Positions 1 to 8,808 of a stretch of DNA of 27,403 nucleotides are shown here, in pieces. The DNA is taken from NCBI GenBank assembly GCA_934527325.1, contig CAKTAG010000007.1, forward strand, positions 1 through 27,403. The letters are read 5' to 3'. The notes below the pieces were generated by a model. The model had not been told where the DNA came from and searched no databases. It saw only the letters and a list, made by a program, of their open reading frames with translations. How positions within the stretch are numbered: position 1 is the stretch's first letter; the number at the start of each line of letters is the position of its first letter. Position numbers and translations under genes: made by a program. Source of the stretch: an uncultured Candidatus Soleaferrea sp. Its GTDB lineage: Bacteria; Bacillota; Clostridia; Oscillospirales; Ruminococcaceae.

Positions 1-546
1 ACGACAGAAAAAGTAAATACAAAGTTAATCAAAGAGATAGACAGAATTATAAAAAGTAAAGCAGTAGAAAGAGTAGAGCAAATTAATAAAAAATTGGTGA
101 CAGTAGGTAAGCAAATAAATAATGTAAAAACTGAATATACAGTTAACTTAGTTCACAATAATTCTAAGTTAAAAGTAAAAAATGTTTTTGATGACGGTTT
201 TGAATATTTGAAAATGGTTCATAAAAAAGTGAATTCGGTTGGTGAAAAAATAGATTTGATATCTAATACAAATACTAATACCAATATTAATACAAACCCG
301 TTTAAAGAAAAAACAAGAACTATAGAATTTAATAAATTAAATAATGTAAATAAAGTTACACGTACGGTTACCAATGAAGAACAATTTGATTTTATAAACA
401 CTAACAATAAAGTTAATTATAATGAATTTATTGAAAATAAAATAATAGAAAAAGTTAATAAAAATATAAAAAGTATTTCCGATAAAGTATATAACAATAT
501 AGAAAAAAGGCTAAAATCAGAATATAGAAGAAAAGGAATTTTTTAG
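1..546 (+). CDS. Coiled-coil protein at the 5' edge of the CIS cluster (partial, 3' end)
   Basis: The reading frame is open from the first base, so only the last 181 residues of a longer protein are seen; the TTG at 94 is internal. The visible part is very rich in Lys, Asn and Glu, has no membrane segment, and has amphipathic, coiled-coil-like stretches at both ends separated by a low-complexity Asn-Thr tract. No family is recognised. It lies 37 bases before the tube-initiator gene. In PBSX-like phage tails that slot is held by the tape-measure protein, whose C-terminus is also helical, so this could be a tape-measure end or a CIS accessory protein. The coding status is fairly sure; the function is not. 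Confidence 0.7.
   Translation, partial: TTEKVNTKLIKEIDRIIKSKAVERVEQINKKLVTVGKQINNVKTEYTVNLVHNNSKLKVKNVFDDGFEYLKMVHKKVNSVGEKIDLISNTNTNTNINTNPFKEKTRTIEFNKLNNVNKVTRTVTNEEQFDFINTNNKVNYNEFIENKIIEKVNKNIKSISDKVYNNIEKRLKSEYRRKGIF
265..297 (+). repeat. Short Asn-Thr codon repeat (six-base units)
   Basis: Inside the partial coiled-coil gene, AAT alternates with ACN (once ATT) over 11 codons, giving an Asn-Thr tract. The period is six bases and the third codon positions vary, so it is an old or selected low-complexity linker rather than a fresh slippage product. It stays in frame. Confidence 0.6.
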
Positions 547-583
547 TAGATATTAGATAATAGAAGATAGGTGAAAAGAAAGT

Positions 584-1120
584 ATGGCGTTAGAAAAAGC
601 AAAGTTTATTGACGAAAGAAATCATTATGTTATAGAAGTCCAATTTAACCCATCAAGTCTTTCTATAGATACTACTGCTATGGTTTCGGAACAAAAAACG
701 CAGCAACTTGGTAGCGATAGTGCAATAGTTAATATAGGTGGAATTAAAAGCAGGCAATTAAGAGTAACGTTGGTATTCGATACATGCCCAGATGAACAGT
801 TTTTAGGATTTAGTTTTAGTAGTAAACCAAAAAGTGTAAAAAATATAGTGGTTGATTTTGAAGTGCTTATGAGTTCGTCTACTGAAATTTCATTTGTTTG
901 GGGCGGTATTAAATTTACTGGTTGTGTTAATAGTATATCTGCAAAATATGAAATGTTTACGCAGAATGGAACACCAGTACGTGCTACTGTTGATATTGTT
1001 ATGGAAGAAAGTAAATTATCTGAGGAACATTTTGAAACCTATGAATGGGACAAAGATGTGGATATAGATAATACGAGCGAAGAGGATGCAATTGCTAAAA
1101 TTGCAGCAATGTTTACATAA
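584..1120 (+). CDS. CIS tube-initiator / baseplate tube protein (Afp7-like, without LysM)
   Basis: The N-terminus carries the VQFNP segment (about residues 19-23) typical of the N-terminal domain of contractile injection system tube proteins (Afp7/Pvc7; PBSX XkdP relatives). In that family this domain forms the ring joining the inner tube to the spike hub in the baseplate. The relatives are usually 210 residues or more and end in a LysM module. This one is 178 residues and stops after an acidic tail, with no LysM-like sequence. The ATG at 584 follows an AGGTG ribosome site about ten bases upstream. It is the first gene of the run of baseplate genes and is followed 41 bases later by the gpD-like hub. 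The family call is good; its exact place in the particle is inferred. Confidence 0.8.
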   Translation: MALEKAKFIDERNHYVIEVQFNPSSLSIDTTAMVSEQKTQQLGSDSAIVNIGGIKSRQLRVTLVFDTCPDEQFLGFSFSSKPKSVKNIVVDFEVLMSSSTEISFVWGGIKFTGCVNSISAKYEMFTQNGTPVRATVDIVMEESKLSEEHFETYEWDKDVDIDNTSEEDAIAKIAAMFT

Positions 1121-1161
1121 CACAAATGTAAAAGTAAATTTGTACAGGTAGGGAATACATT

Positions 1162-2274
1162 ATGGATTTAATGGGGAATACAACAGATTTTAAGAGGTTA
1201 GAAGCTAAATATCATAATTTTTTAAAACCAGTTATTTTGTTATCTGTAATTGAAAAATCTATGGCAGATAAATTTGTTATTACAGACCTTTCTATAGAAT
1301 TAAGTTGTGAATTTAGTGCTAATATGGCTACGGTTAAAATTTTTGGTGTTTACGATAATGAAAAAAAGGAATTTAAAGATGAAGTTTTTAACCAGACTTT
1401 TAAAATAGGAAAAAAAATAAATATAGAAATTGGATATTTGGAAACGACTGAATTGGTTTTTTCTGGTTTTATAAGTGGTTTTACATATAATTTCTCTGAA
1501 AAGGGTAACCCAAGTATAACATTAGAGTGTTTAGATGTTAAGGCTGTTATGATGGCTAATAACAACAATACGCAAATAATTCAGGAGGATTATGCTGCTG
1601 CCATTTCAGAAATTGTTAAAAAATCAGGATATAAAGATTATTATGAATCGTTTGTAATAGATAGTAGTATAAAATCACCACAAGGTGAAAATAAAAATTT
1701 AATTGAAATGACAGATGAAAGTGACTACGATTTTTTGGTAAGAGTTGCAAAAAAAATGGGTTGTGAATTTTTTGTATCTCAAAATGTACTTTATTTTAGA
1801 AAAAAAAGAGGAAAAACAGAGCCTATAATGTCTATTTCACATAAGGACGCAATAATAGATTTGGAAGCTAATTTTAATATTATGGGTATGGTTAAATCAG
1901 TAGAAATGAGAAGCTTAAACAATGCAAGTGGCGAAGTTATTATTGGTAAGTCACAGTCTAACACAACTTATTATAACAGTACAGCTGCTTCAAAAATTAT
2001 AGAAAATGCATCTAAAATTATTATTGATTCTACAATTAACTCAGAAAGTGAAGCAAAGGATAGAGCAGACGTTGAGCTAGATGATATTATATGGAAATTT
2101 GGTATTTATAAAGTAGAAGTTATAGGTATACCAGAGCTAATTCCAGGTAGATTTGTAACAATAAAAGATTTAGGTAAAAATATTAATAAAAATGTTTATA
2201 TAACTAAAGTTAAACACGTTATAAATGATGAAGGTTTTAAAACTACATTGAAAGCAAGGTGTAATAAGTTATGA
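1162..2274 (+). CDS. Baseplate hub protein, phage late control gene D (gpD)-like
   Basis: This 370-residue protein resembles the gpD/gp27-like hub, equivalent to the N-terminal half of VgrG. The family forms a trimeric ring that connects tube and spike. Support comes from beta-rich sequence with the usual hub arrangement: an early segment on strain and flux (about 40-130), a middle part with DESDYDFLVRVAKKMGCEFF near 190-210, and a C-terminal region ending in TLKARCNKL, the common end of this family. An AGGTAGGG ribosome site lies eight bases before the ATG. The stop overlaps the next ATG by four bases (ATGA), so hub and spike are translationally coupled. Splitting hub and spike into two genes is phage-like and differs from fused VgrG. 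Confidence 0.85.
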   Translation: MDLMGNTTDFKRLEAKYHNFLKPVILLSVIEKSMADKFVITDLSIELSCEFSANMATVKIFGVYDNEKKEFKDEVFNQTFKIGKKINIEIGYLETTELVFSGFISGFTYNFSEKGNPSITLECLDVKAVMMANNNNTQIIQEDYAAAISEIVKKSGYKDYYESFVIDSSIKSPQGENKNLIEMTDESDYDFLVRVAKKMGCEFFVSQNVLYFRKKRGKTEPIMSISHKDAIIDLEANFNIMGMVKSVEMRSLNNASGEVIIGKSQSNTTYYNSTAASKIIENASKIIIDSTINSESEAKDRADVELDDIIWKFGIYKVEVIGIPELIPGRFVTIKDLGKNINKNVYITKVKHVINDEGFKTTLKARCNKL

Positions 2275-3062
2275 GTATAGCAGATATTTTGCAAGAAAAT
2301 TCTGAAAAACATATGCATAAAAATATGGTAGGGGATACTATTGTTCAAGGAGTAATGGTGGGAATAGTAGCTGAAAATAACAATGAAAAATACCCTGGTA
2401 TGGTTAGAGTGCAAATACCAACAAGAGACAAAAATAAAAATGTTTTGCAATGGATGAAAGTAATTAATTTATTAAGTGGAGAAAATTGGGGCAGCTATAT
2501 AGTTCCAGAGGTAGGGGAACAGGTTGTTGTTGCTTTTGAAAATGGAAATATAAATAATGCTTATGTAATAGGTAGTATATATAAAAGCAATAGCAAGATA
2601 CCTAACAACAATTATACACGTGACAATAATAAAAAATTATTTTTAACTAAAGGTGGTAATCAAGTATTTTTTGATGATGAAGCTGATAAACAAAAAATCA
2701 GTATATGTACAAATAACAAACAAACAATTGTTTTAGATGATGAAAAAAAATTAATATCAATTAACGATAAAGATAATAAAAATATAGTTAAAATAGATAC
2801 AGAAAATGGTGTGATAGAACTTGGAGCAGAAAAAAAATTAAAAATATGTGTTAATGATGTAAAAGCTGCAATAGATGGAGAAAGTGGAAAAATTTTAATT
2901 GATTGTAATAAATTGGATATTAGTGCAAAAGATAGCGTAACTATAAAAACTGCGAATTACAAACTAGATTCAACTAATTTTGGTTTAGGTGCATCTGCAA
3001 CAGGTAAAATTGAAGTTAATGGACCGCTTCAATACAAAGCTTCTGTGATAAAAATGGGGTAA
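2271..3062 (+). CDS. Baseplate spike protein, gpV/VgrG C-half-like
   Basis: Residues about 25-105 form the gp5/gpV OB-fold: VMVGIVAENN, YPGMVRVQIP, WGSYIVPEVGEQVVVAFENG and AYVIGSIY are the familiar strands. Residues 120-240 are a run of short alternating beta strands (KISICTNNKQTIVLDD, KIDTENGVIELG and similar), as in the triple-stranded beta-helix of spike tips. There is no lysozyme domain and no obvious C-terminal cargo. The family makes the trimeric needle that breaches the target membrane, usually capped by a separate PAAR protein, and none is encoded next to it here. The gene begins inside the stop of the hub gene. Confidence 0.87.
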   Translation: MSIADILQENSEKHMHKNMVGDTIVQGVMVGIVAENNNEKYPGMVRVQIPTRDKNKNVLQWMKVINLLSGENWGSYIVPEVGEQVVVAFENGNINNAYVIGSIYKSNSKIPNNNYTRDNNKKLFLTKGGNQVFFDDEADKQKISICTNNKQTIVLDDEKKLISINDKDNKNIVKIDTENGVIELGAEKKLKICVNDVKAAIDGESGKILIDCNKLDISAKDSVTIKTANYKLDSTNFGLGASATGKIEVNGPLQYKASVIKMG

Positions 3063-3095
3063 TAAGTAATGTTATGAAAAAATAGGAAGTAAAGG

Positions 3096-3530
3096 GTGTT
3101 TGCTGTGAATGATGTAAAAGATAATAGTTTTTTAGGGACAGGCCTTAAATTTCCTGTTAGTGTAAATAAAATTACAGGTCGTTTTGAGATGTCTACTGAA
3201 GACGAAGATGTGAAAGAATCAATATATATTATTCTTATGACTCAAAAAGGCGAACGGTTAATAATGCCTAATTTTGGCAGCAGAATAAATGATTATGTAT
3301 TTGAAATTATGGATGAAACAAATTTAACTTTAATGGCTAACAGTGTAAAATCAGTTATTGCTACATATGAAAAAAGAATAAAAAATTTGAATGTTGATAT
3401 TGTTATAGATAGTGATGATCAAGGTAGGTTAATATTGAATATAAGTTACGTTGTTAGCAAAACAAATATGCCAGGGAATATAGTTTTTCCATTTTATTTG
3501 CAAGAAGGTGTTAGGCAGGTGAATGAATAA
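3096..3530 (+). CDS. Baseplate wedge protein, gp25/gpW family
   Basis: This is a 144-residue protein of gp25/Afp9 type. The family signature is clear: FLGTGLKFPV near the N-terminus, then EDEDVKESIYIILMTQKGER and MPNFGSRINDYVFE, which correspond to the conserved core that contacts the sheath and starts its assembly. Two GTG starts are possible. The one at 3096 has AGGAAG six bases upstream; the one at 3105 has AAAGGG eight bases upstream and would remove three residues. The 3' end overlaps the next gene by eight bases, showing tight operon packing. Confidence 0.88.
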   Translation: MFAVNDVKDNSFLGTGLKFPVSVNKITGRFEMSTEDEDVKESIYIILMTQKGERLIMPNFGSRINDYVFEIMDETNLTLMANSVKSVIATYEKRIKNLNVDIVIDSDDQGRLILNISYVVSKTNMPGNIVFPFYLQEGVRQVNE

Positions 3531-6525
3531 AGTGGTGGATGGTAAATTTTTTGAAATTGATAGTAGAAGAAAAGCAGATATTATAACAGATATTAAAAAT
3601 TTAGCTGCATCATATGTTCCAGAGTGGACTTTTAATACCGATGACCCTGATGCTGGTAGTGTAATTGCTTCTATTTATTCTAATATGCTTGAAGATGATA
3701 TTAATAAATTGAATATGCTGATGTATAAATATAGAGTAGAATTGATGAATATGGTAGGTGTTACACTAAAGCCTGTGCGGCCAGCTAAAAGTGTTGTTAA
3801 ATTTTCTTTATTGCCGGCAGTAACTGAAGGAACATATGTTCCACAAAAAACAAAGTTAATTGCAAACGGGAATAATGGGCATAAAGTAATTTTTGAAACA
3901 AAAAACAGCGTTTATGTAACTAATTCAGTAATTTCTGATATTTATTCTACTTCTAGAGATTATGGAAAAATTATAGATGTTTTAGGCAAAAAAATTAATA
4001 GTGATGAAAATGAAAATAAAAGCTTTTTTATGTTTGATTTTTCTTTAGATGGAATACAAGAAAATAAAATTGTTATAGGGCACAATTATGCACTTAATTT
4101 AAATAAAAATGCGGTTTTAGAAGTTTATTTAAAAACTGAAAAAAATATAGAAGAATTATTAACCAAATTAGCAGATACAAATGAATATGAATGGAAATAT
4201 TTAACGCCAGAAGGCTTTGTTTTGTTCGATGAAGTGAAAGTAGAAGATAATAAAATATTGCTAAAAAAAAGTGAAAACTCACAGCTAACTCAATATGATG
4301 GGGTAAATCAATATTATATTTTATTAGGTAAAAAAAATAACATTGCATCAGATGAGTTATCTATAAATTATTTGGCAATATCATCTTCCTGTAAAAATGT
4401 TTTACCAGAAATAGTATATCAAGGAGATTATCAAGTTGATATAAAAGAATTTTACCCGTTTGGTGATAAATTAGCAGTTTATAATGAATGTTATATTGCT
4501 TCAGATAATGTACTATCTAAAAAAGAGGCTAATATAGAATTAAAATTTAACTTGAGTTATTTAAAAAATACAATTGAACTTGATTATAGTAATAACAACA
4601 ATTATAAAATTATTATGAAAAAACCAACAAATGTAAATTACAGTATTTCAGAATGTAGAGCAGATAATGTTATTTTTGAATATTTTAATGGTATTGGTTG
4701 GGCAAAATTGGAAATAGATGATAAAAATTACATGAATTTATTTTCTGGGGAAGTTACTGGAGAAGTAAGTTTAAAATTTAAATGTCCAGAAGATATTAAT
4801 AAAATATCGGTAAGTGCTTATGTTAGATATTGGATTAGAATGAGACTATTAAAAGCAGATAATTGCTATAGAGTGCCTTGTTGCCATTTAATACCTGTTA
4901 TTAATGATGTGACTTTTTCTTACAATTACAGTGGTGAAGGGGTTCAACCGGAAAAGATTTTAAGATACAGCGGAGTATACAAAGAAGATATTGGAAACAA
5001 ATTATTGAAAAATGAATCTACTTTTATTTTTAAACCCATTGAATATAGCAAAAATAATATATTTATTGGTTTTAACAAAAAGTTTTGCGGTGGCCCAATA
5101 AGTTTATATTTTGACATTGATGGGGTCTTGAAAAAAAATACAGACTTTATTAAATTTGAATATTCTTGTATTGGTGACAATGCAAATTTTAAGCCTTTAA
5201 AAGTTGTAGATAAAACAGAAAATTTTAGGCATTCTGGAATAATTATGTTTATTCCACCATCAGATATGGCCAAATGTAGCATATTTAATAAAGAAAGATA
5301 TTGGATTAAAATAGTAGATGATGGTAACGAATATGAAAGTTTAAGATTTTTAAAGGTTAATAATATATTAGTGAATACAGTTGATGTTGAAAATATAGAA
5401 ACAAAAGAACCAGAAGTTTTTTATGTGGATAAAGCTACAGCAAATATGACAATATTACTATCTAGCAGTAACATACTTTATGTAGATGTTTTTGTTAACG
5501 AAGTAACAATATTATCTATACAGCAGATGGATAAAATTTTAAAAGAAGATCCAGAAAATGTTATAGCTGAATACGATAATTTGGGCAATTATTTATCTTT
5601 TTTTGTTAAATGGAAAGAAGTTAATACTTTTATAAAATCTAAACCAGATGATAGGCATTATATGTTAGATAGAAATAAGGGTGTAATTACATTTGGGGAT
5701 TCTACTAATGGAATGATTCCAAGTAAGCAATTAACCCCCGCAATAAAAGTTTTTGCAATTACATGTGATGGAGCAAACGGGAATGTTGGTGTTGGGCAAA
5801 TTAATAAAACAGATGTGATGATTAGTTTTATAAGTAACATTTTTAACCCAGTGCCTGCTTATACTGGCTACGATGTAGAGGATGTTCATAGTGCATTAAA
5901 CAGAGGTGCTAATTTATTAAGTAGTTATAATAGGTTAGTTTCTGAAGATGATTTTGAAAAAGCAGTGTTAGATTTTTCGAATGTGATTGACAAGGTAAAA
6001 TGTGTTTCATCTGTTAATGAATATGGAAGAACTGATGAAAATGCCATAACTATAGCTATTTTAATGAAGGAATTTAAAAAAAGTAATGAAGTTTTTTCAA
6101 CTGTGAAAAATCAAATAAAAGATTATTTAATGGATAAATGTGAAATATCTTTAAAAAAAGAAAATTTAAAAATTATAGATCCAATATTTGTGAAATTGTG
6201 TGTTAATATATGGGTAGAAGTAAACGATTATAATATAGCGTTTGAAATAAAAAATGATATTCTTAGCTATTTAAAAGATTTTATAGACCCTGTAAATGGG
6301 AATTTTAATAATAGAGGTTGGGAAATAGGAACATTACCAAGAGAGGTACAATTATATTCTTTTCTTAAATCTAAAAGTGTAAATGCTGTTATACAAAAAA
6401 TAATACTTACAGGTAAATTGCATACTATCAATGGTGTTGATGAAAAAGAAATAGAAGATATTATAGGTAACCCGTTTGTTATAGGGGTTAATGGTGAACA
6501 TGAAGTTTTTGTAGATTTTAAATAG
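3523..6525 (+). CDS. Baseplate wedge protein, J-like (Afp11-type), long form
   Basis: At 1000 residues this is the largest protein of the cluster. The N-terminus has the EWTFNTDDPDAGSVIASI segment, matching the (E)WT-x-DPG motif of J-like baseplate proteins. The C-terminal third holds the J core (about 788-870: HSALNRGANLL, RLVSEDDFEKAV), followed by the usual end with alpha/beta repeats. The centre, about 150-700, is a long beta-rich insertion of the sort seen in eCIS (extracellular CIS) Afp11/TIGR02243-like proteins and absent from small phage gpJ. The family builds the wedge ring around the hub. The start overlaps the gp25 gene and has AGGTG close by. A second J-type protein follows. Confidence 0.87.
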   Translation: MNKVVDGKFFEIDSRRKADIITDIKNLAASYVPEWTFNTDDPDAGSVIASIYSNMLEDDINKLNMLMYKYRVELMNMVGVTLKPVRPAKSVVKFSLLPAVTEGTYVPQKTKLIANGNNGHKVIFETKNSVYVTNSVISDIYSTSRDYGKIIDVLGKKINSDENENKSFFMFDFSLDGIQENKIVIGHNYALNLNKNAVLEVYLKTEKNIEELLTKLADTNEYEWKYLTPEGFVLFDEVKVEDNKILLKKSENSQLTQYDGVNQYYILLGKKNNIASDELSINYLAISSSCKNVLPEIVYQGDYQVDIKEFYPFGDKLAVYNECYIASDNVLSKKEANIELKFNLSYLKNTIELDYSNNNNYKIIMKKPTNVNYSISECRADNVIFEYFNGIGWAKLEIDDKNYMNLFSGEVTGEVSLKFKCPEDINKISVSAYVRYWIRMRLLKADNCYRVPCCHLIPVINDVTFSYNYSGEGVQPEKILRYSGVYKEDIGNKLLKNESTFIFKPIEYSKNNIFIGFNKKFCGGPISLYFDIDGVLKKNTDFIKFEYSCIGDNANFKPLKVVDKTENFRHSGIIMFIPPSDMAKCSIFNKERYWIKIVDDGNEYESLRFLKVNNILVNTVDVENIETKEPEVFYVDKATANMTILLSSSNILYVDVFVNEVTILSIQQMDKILKEDPENVIAEYDNLGNYLSFFVKWKEVNTFIKSKPDDRHYMLDRNKGVITFGDSTNGMIPSKQLTPAIKVFAITCDGANGNVGVGQINKTDVMISFISNIFNPVPAYTGYDVEDVHSALNRGANLLSSYNRLVSEDDFEKAVLDFSNVIDKVKCVSSVNEYGRTDENAITIAILMKEFKKSNEVFSTVKNQIKDYLMDKCEISLKKENLKIIDPIFVKLCVNIWVEVNDYNIAFEIKNDILSYLKDFIDPVNGNFNNRGWEIGTLPREVQLYSFLKSKSVNAVIQKIILTGKLHTINGVDEKEIEDIIGNPFVIGVNGEHEVFVDFK

Positions 6526-6631
6526 GTAATTATTTAGTTGTGAATATTGTTGATTAAAGAATTTTAGTTAATTATTGCTATATTCTAAAAAAATAAAAAG
6601 CAAATATTTTTTAAGTACCGGGTAATTATTT
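6525..6631 (+). repeat. 11-bp direct repeat bracketing the gap between the two J-like genes
   Basis: GGTAATTATTT occurs at 6525-6535, overlapping the end of the first J-like gene, and again at 6621-6631. The ~100 bases between them hold no gene. This is the only spacer longer than about 45 bases inside the baseplate run. In DNA this AT-rich the repeat may be chance, or it may mark a small duplication or excised insertion. Confidence 0.4.
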
Positions 6632-6636
6632 TTAAG

Positions 6637-6646
6637 TTAGGATGTG
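6637..6646 (+). promoter_or_regulatory. Ribosome binding site that favours the TTG start at 6654
   Basis: TTAGGATGTG matches eight of ten bases of TAAGGAGGTG and sits seven bases before TTG 6654. The alternative ATG at 6642 lies inside this element and would have no usable SD spacing. Confidence 0.55.
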
Positions 6647-6653
6647 GATTACT

Positions 6654-8807
6654 TTGATAGGCCAAATAAAATTGAATGATAAAACTTATAACGAAATATT
6701 TCAACAAGCTTTAAATACTATTCCTATACTCTCTAATGAATGGACAGATTATAATTATTCTGACCCGGGAATAACAACATTACAAACATTATCTGTTATA
6801 AAATTATTCCAGCAAGCGTATGTAGATAAAATACGTGATAACATAAAGTACAAACTTATAAAGTTATTGGGTTATAATGTAAATGGAATAATCCCATCTG
6901 TTACTAATTTAGCTTTTTGTAGTAGTTATGATTGCACAGTACCTGCTAATACTAAAATGTTAGCGGGTTCCATTACTTTTGAAACTATGGAATGTGAAAA
7001 TGTATTTAATGGTAAATTAGAAAAAATAGTTTTATATAATAATTTAACTAAAGTGTATTTTGATATGACGACGGTAATTACAGGGCAATCTGAAACAATA
7101 ACATATATTTTTGGTGAACAACCTACAGATGGTTCTGTTTTATATTTTGTGTTTAATAACGCTTTTGAAAAAAATATAAATTACAGAATGTTTATAGATA
7201 TAGATCAGCCACCCAATAAAAAAAGAAATTTTATTCCATTAGATGTTGATTTTAAATTGAGTGATATAGAATGGGAATATATAACTGAAGATGGGTGGAA
7301 AAAATTAAGTGTGATTGATGAAACAAAAGGTTTTTTACAGAGTGGCAATATAACGTTTAATTTTGAATCTGCAATAATTAAAAAAGTAGTGGAAAATATA
7401 GGTGAGGGGTATATTATTAAAGCTACTTTAAAAAGTAACGAATATGATTTACCACCTAGAGTAAAAAATGTAGCTATTAATGTATGTAAGGTTAGGCAGG
7501 CAGATACGCAAGCTAAAAGTTTTGTATTTAACAGTAGCGGAGAAGATGAGCAGGTTATAATGGTAAACAACTTTATATCTATTTATAATAATATTATAGT
7601 TTTAGTTAAAGATGAAAAAGGAATTTACCATAGATTTACACATTTAGATGAGAAAAAGAATGGTATGTTTTGCAATATATCAAATGATTTTAAGGGTAAT
7701 TTGAAAATTAACTTTAGTAAAAATAAATATGGTACAATTCCATTAAAAGGGAAAAATGCAATAAAGGTAATATGTTATAGCGACTATTTAAGTAACGCAA
7801 AAATAGAATGTAAAGTTTATGGTTTTGATGACCAAATAATAAATTTAAAAAATATGAAAGGGATTATTGACAGTGAATTTAGCTTAATGTTAAAAGTAGT
7901 AGATGATAATGGTGTAGAAAGTTTTTATGATGTGGATGAAGAAGAAAATACTATGCCATTGATGAAATATGAATTAAATAGTTTAAAAAATGAAATTAAA
8001 ATATTAGAAGTGAATTTGGATGGAGATATAAATATAGTAATAACAAACTGTGTTTTAAGTAAAGGGAGAGATGGTAATGTAAGAAAAGGTGAGGTTAACA
8101 GATTTTTAAGTTTAAAATCGAATGATGTGAATAATAACCAATTTGAAGCTCAAATAAAAATTGAAAATTTATGTAACTCTACTGGTGGAAGAAATATAGA
8201 AACTATTGATGATGTTGTTTTAAAAATAATTGAAGATATATCTTCAACGCATTCGTTAGTAACAAAAAAAGATTATGAGACGAAAATTTTTGAAGTTCCA
8301 GGTATAAATATTCATAAAGTTAAAGCTATTTGTGATGGTGGTAAGAACAGTGTTTCTATAATAGTTAAGCCTAATTCTAATAACCCGTTCCCTGTTTTAA
8401 CAGATGAATATAAAAAAATTATTAGTAGGTACATTGATAAATATAGATTGGTGACTACACAAATAAACATCATGTCTCCGGTTTATGTGCCTATTAATGT
8501 TACAGGTAGTATATATATTAAACCAAATTATAAAAAGGCAGCTCAAATTATAAAAAATTTAATAAGTCAAGAATTAGATGGTATAAACACTGATAAAGAT
8601 TTTGGTTATGAAATAGTATATGGGGATTTATATTCTAAAATAGAAAATCTAAGCTGTGTAGATGTTATAGATTATTTTTTATTAGAGCCTGTTTCATCAC
8701 ATGCAGTTAAGCAGTTGAATTCTAACATTTTGTTAGATAAAAATGCATTGGGGTATATGGGCGAGTATGACATAGCAATAAATAATAATATATTAACGGT
8801 GGTGTAA
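6654..8807 (+). CDS. Second J-like baseplate protein (Afp12-type)
   Basis: From TTG 6654 the protein has 717 residues. The N-terminus IKLNDKTYNEIFQQAL followed by EWTDYNYSDPGIT is the standard opening of eCIS baseplate proteins of this class. Near residue 533, SLVTKKDYETKIFEVPG is the J-core motif, followed by VSIIVKPNSNNPFP and a gpJ-like end. The protein would alternate with, or stack on, the longer J-like protein in the wedge, as Afp11 and Afp12 do. An ATG start at 6642 would add four residues but has no properly spaced ribosome site. The stop is followed after one base by the GTG of the next gene, so the two are coupled. Confidence 0.82.
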   Translation: MIGQIKLNDKTYNEIFQQALNTIPILSNEWTDYNYSDPGITTLQTLSVIKLFQQAYVDKIRDNIKYKLIKLLGYNVNGIIPSVTNLAFCSSYDCTVPANTKMLAGSITFETMECENVFNGKLEKIVLYNNLTKVYFDMTTVITGQSETITYIFGEQPTDGSVLYFVFNNAFEKNINYRMFIDIDQPPNKKRNFIPLDVDFKLSDIEWEYITEDGWKKLSVIDETKGFLQSGNITFNFESAIIKKVVENIGEGYIIKATLKSNEYDLPPRVKNVAINVCKVRQADTQAKSFVFNSSGEDEQVIMVNNFISIYNNIIVLVKDEKGIYHRFTHLDEKKNGMFCNISNDFKGNLKINFSKNKYGTIPLKGKNAIKVICYSDYLSNAKIECKVYGFDDQIINLKNMKGIIDSEFSLMLKVVDDNGVESFYDVDEEENTMPLMKYELNSLKNEIKILEVNLDGDINIVITNCVLSKGRDGNVRKGEVNRFLSLKSNDVNNNQFEAQIKIENLCNSTGGRNIETIDDVVLKIIEDISSTHSLVTKKDYETKIFEVPGINIHKVKAICDGGKNSVSIIVKPNSNNPFPVLTDEYKKIISRYIDKYRLVTTQINIMSPVYVPINVTGSIYIKPNYKKAAQIIKNLISQELDGINTDKDFGYEIVYGDLYSKIENLSCVDVIDYFLLEPVSSHAVKQLNSNILLDKNALGYMGEYDIAINNNILTVV

Positions 8808-8808
8808 A

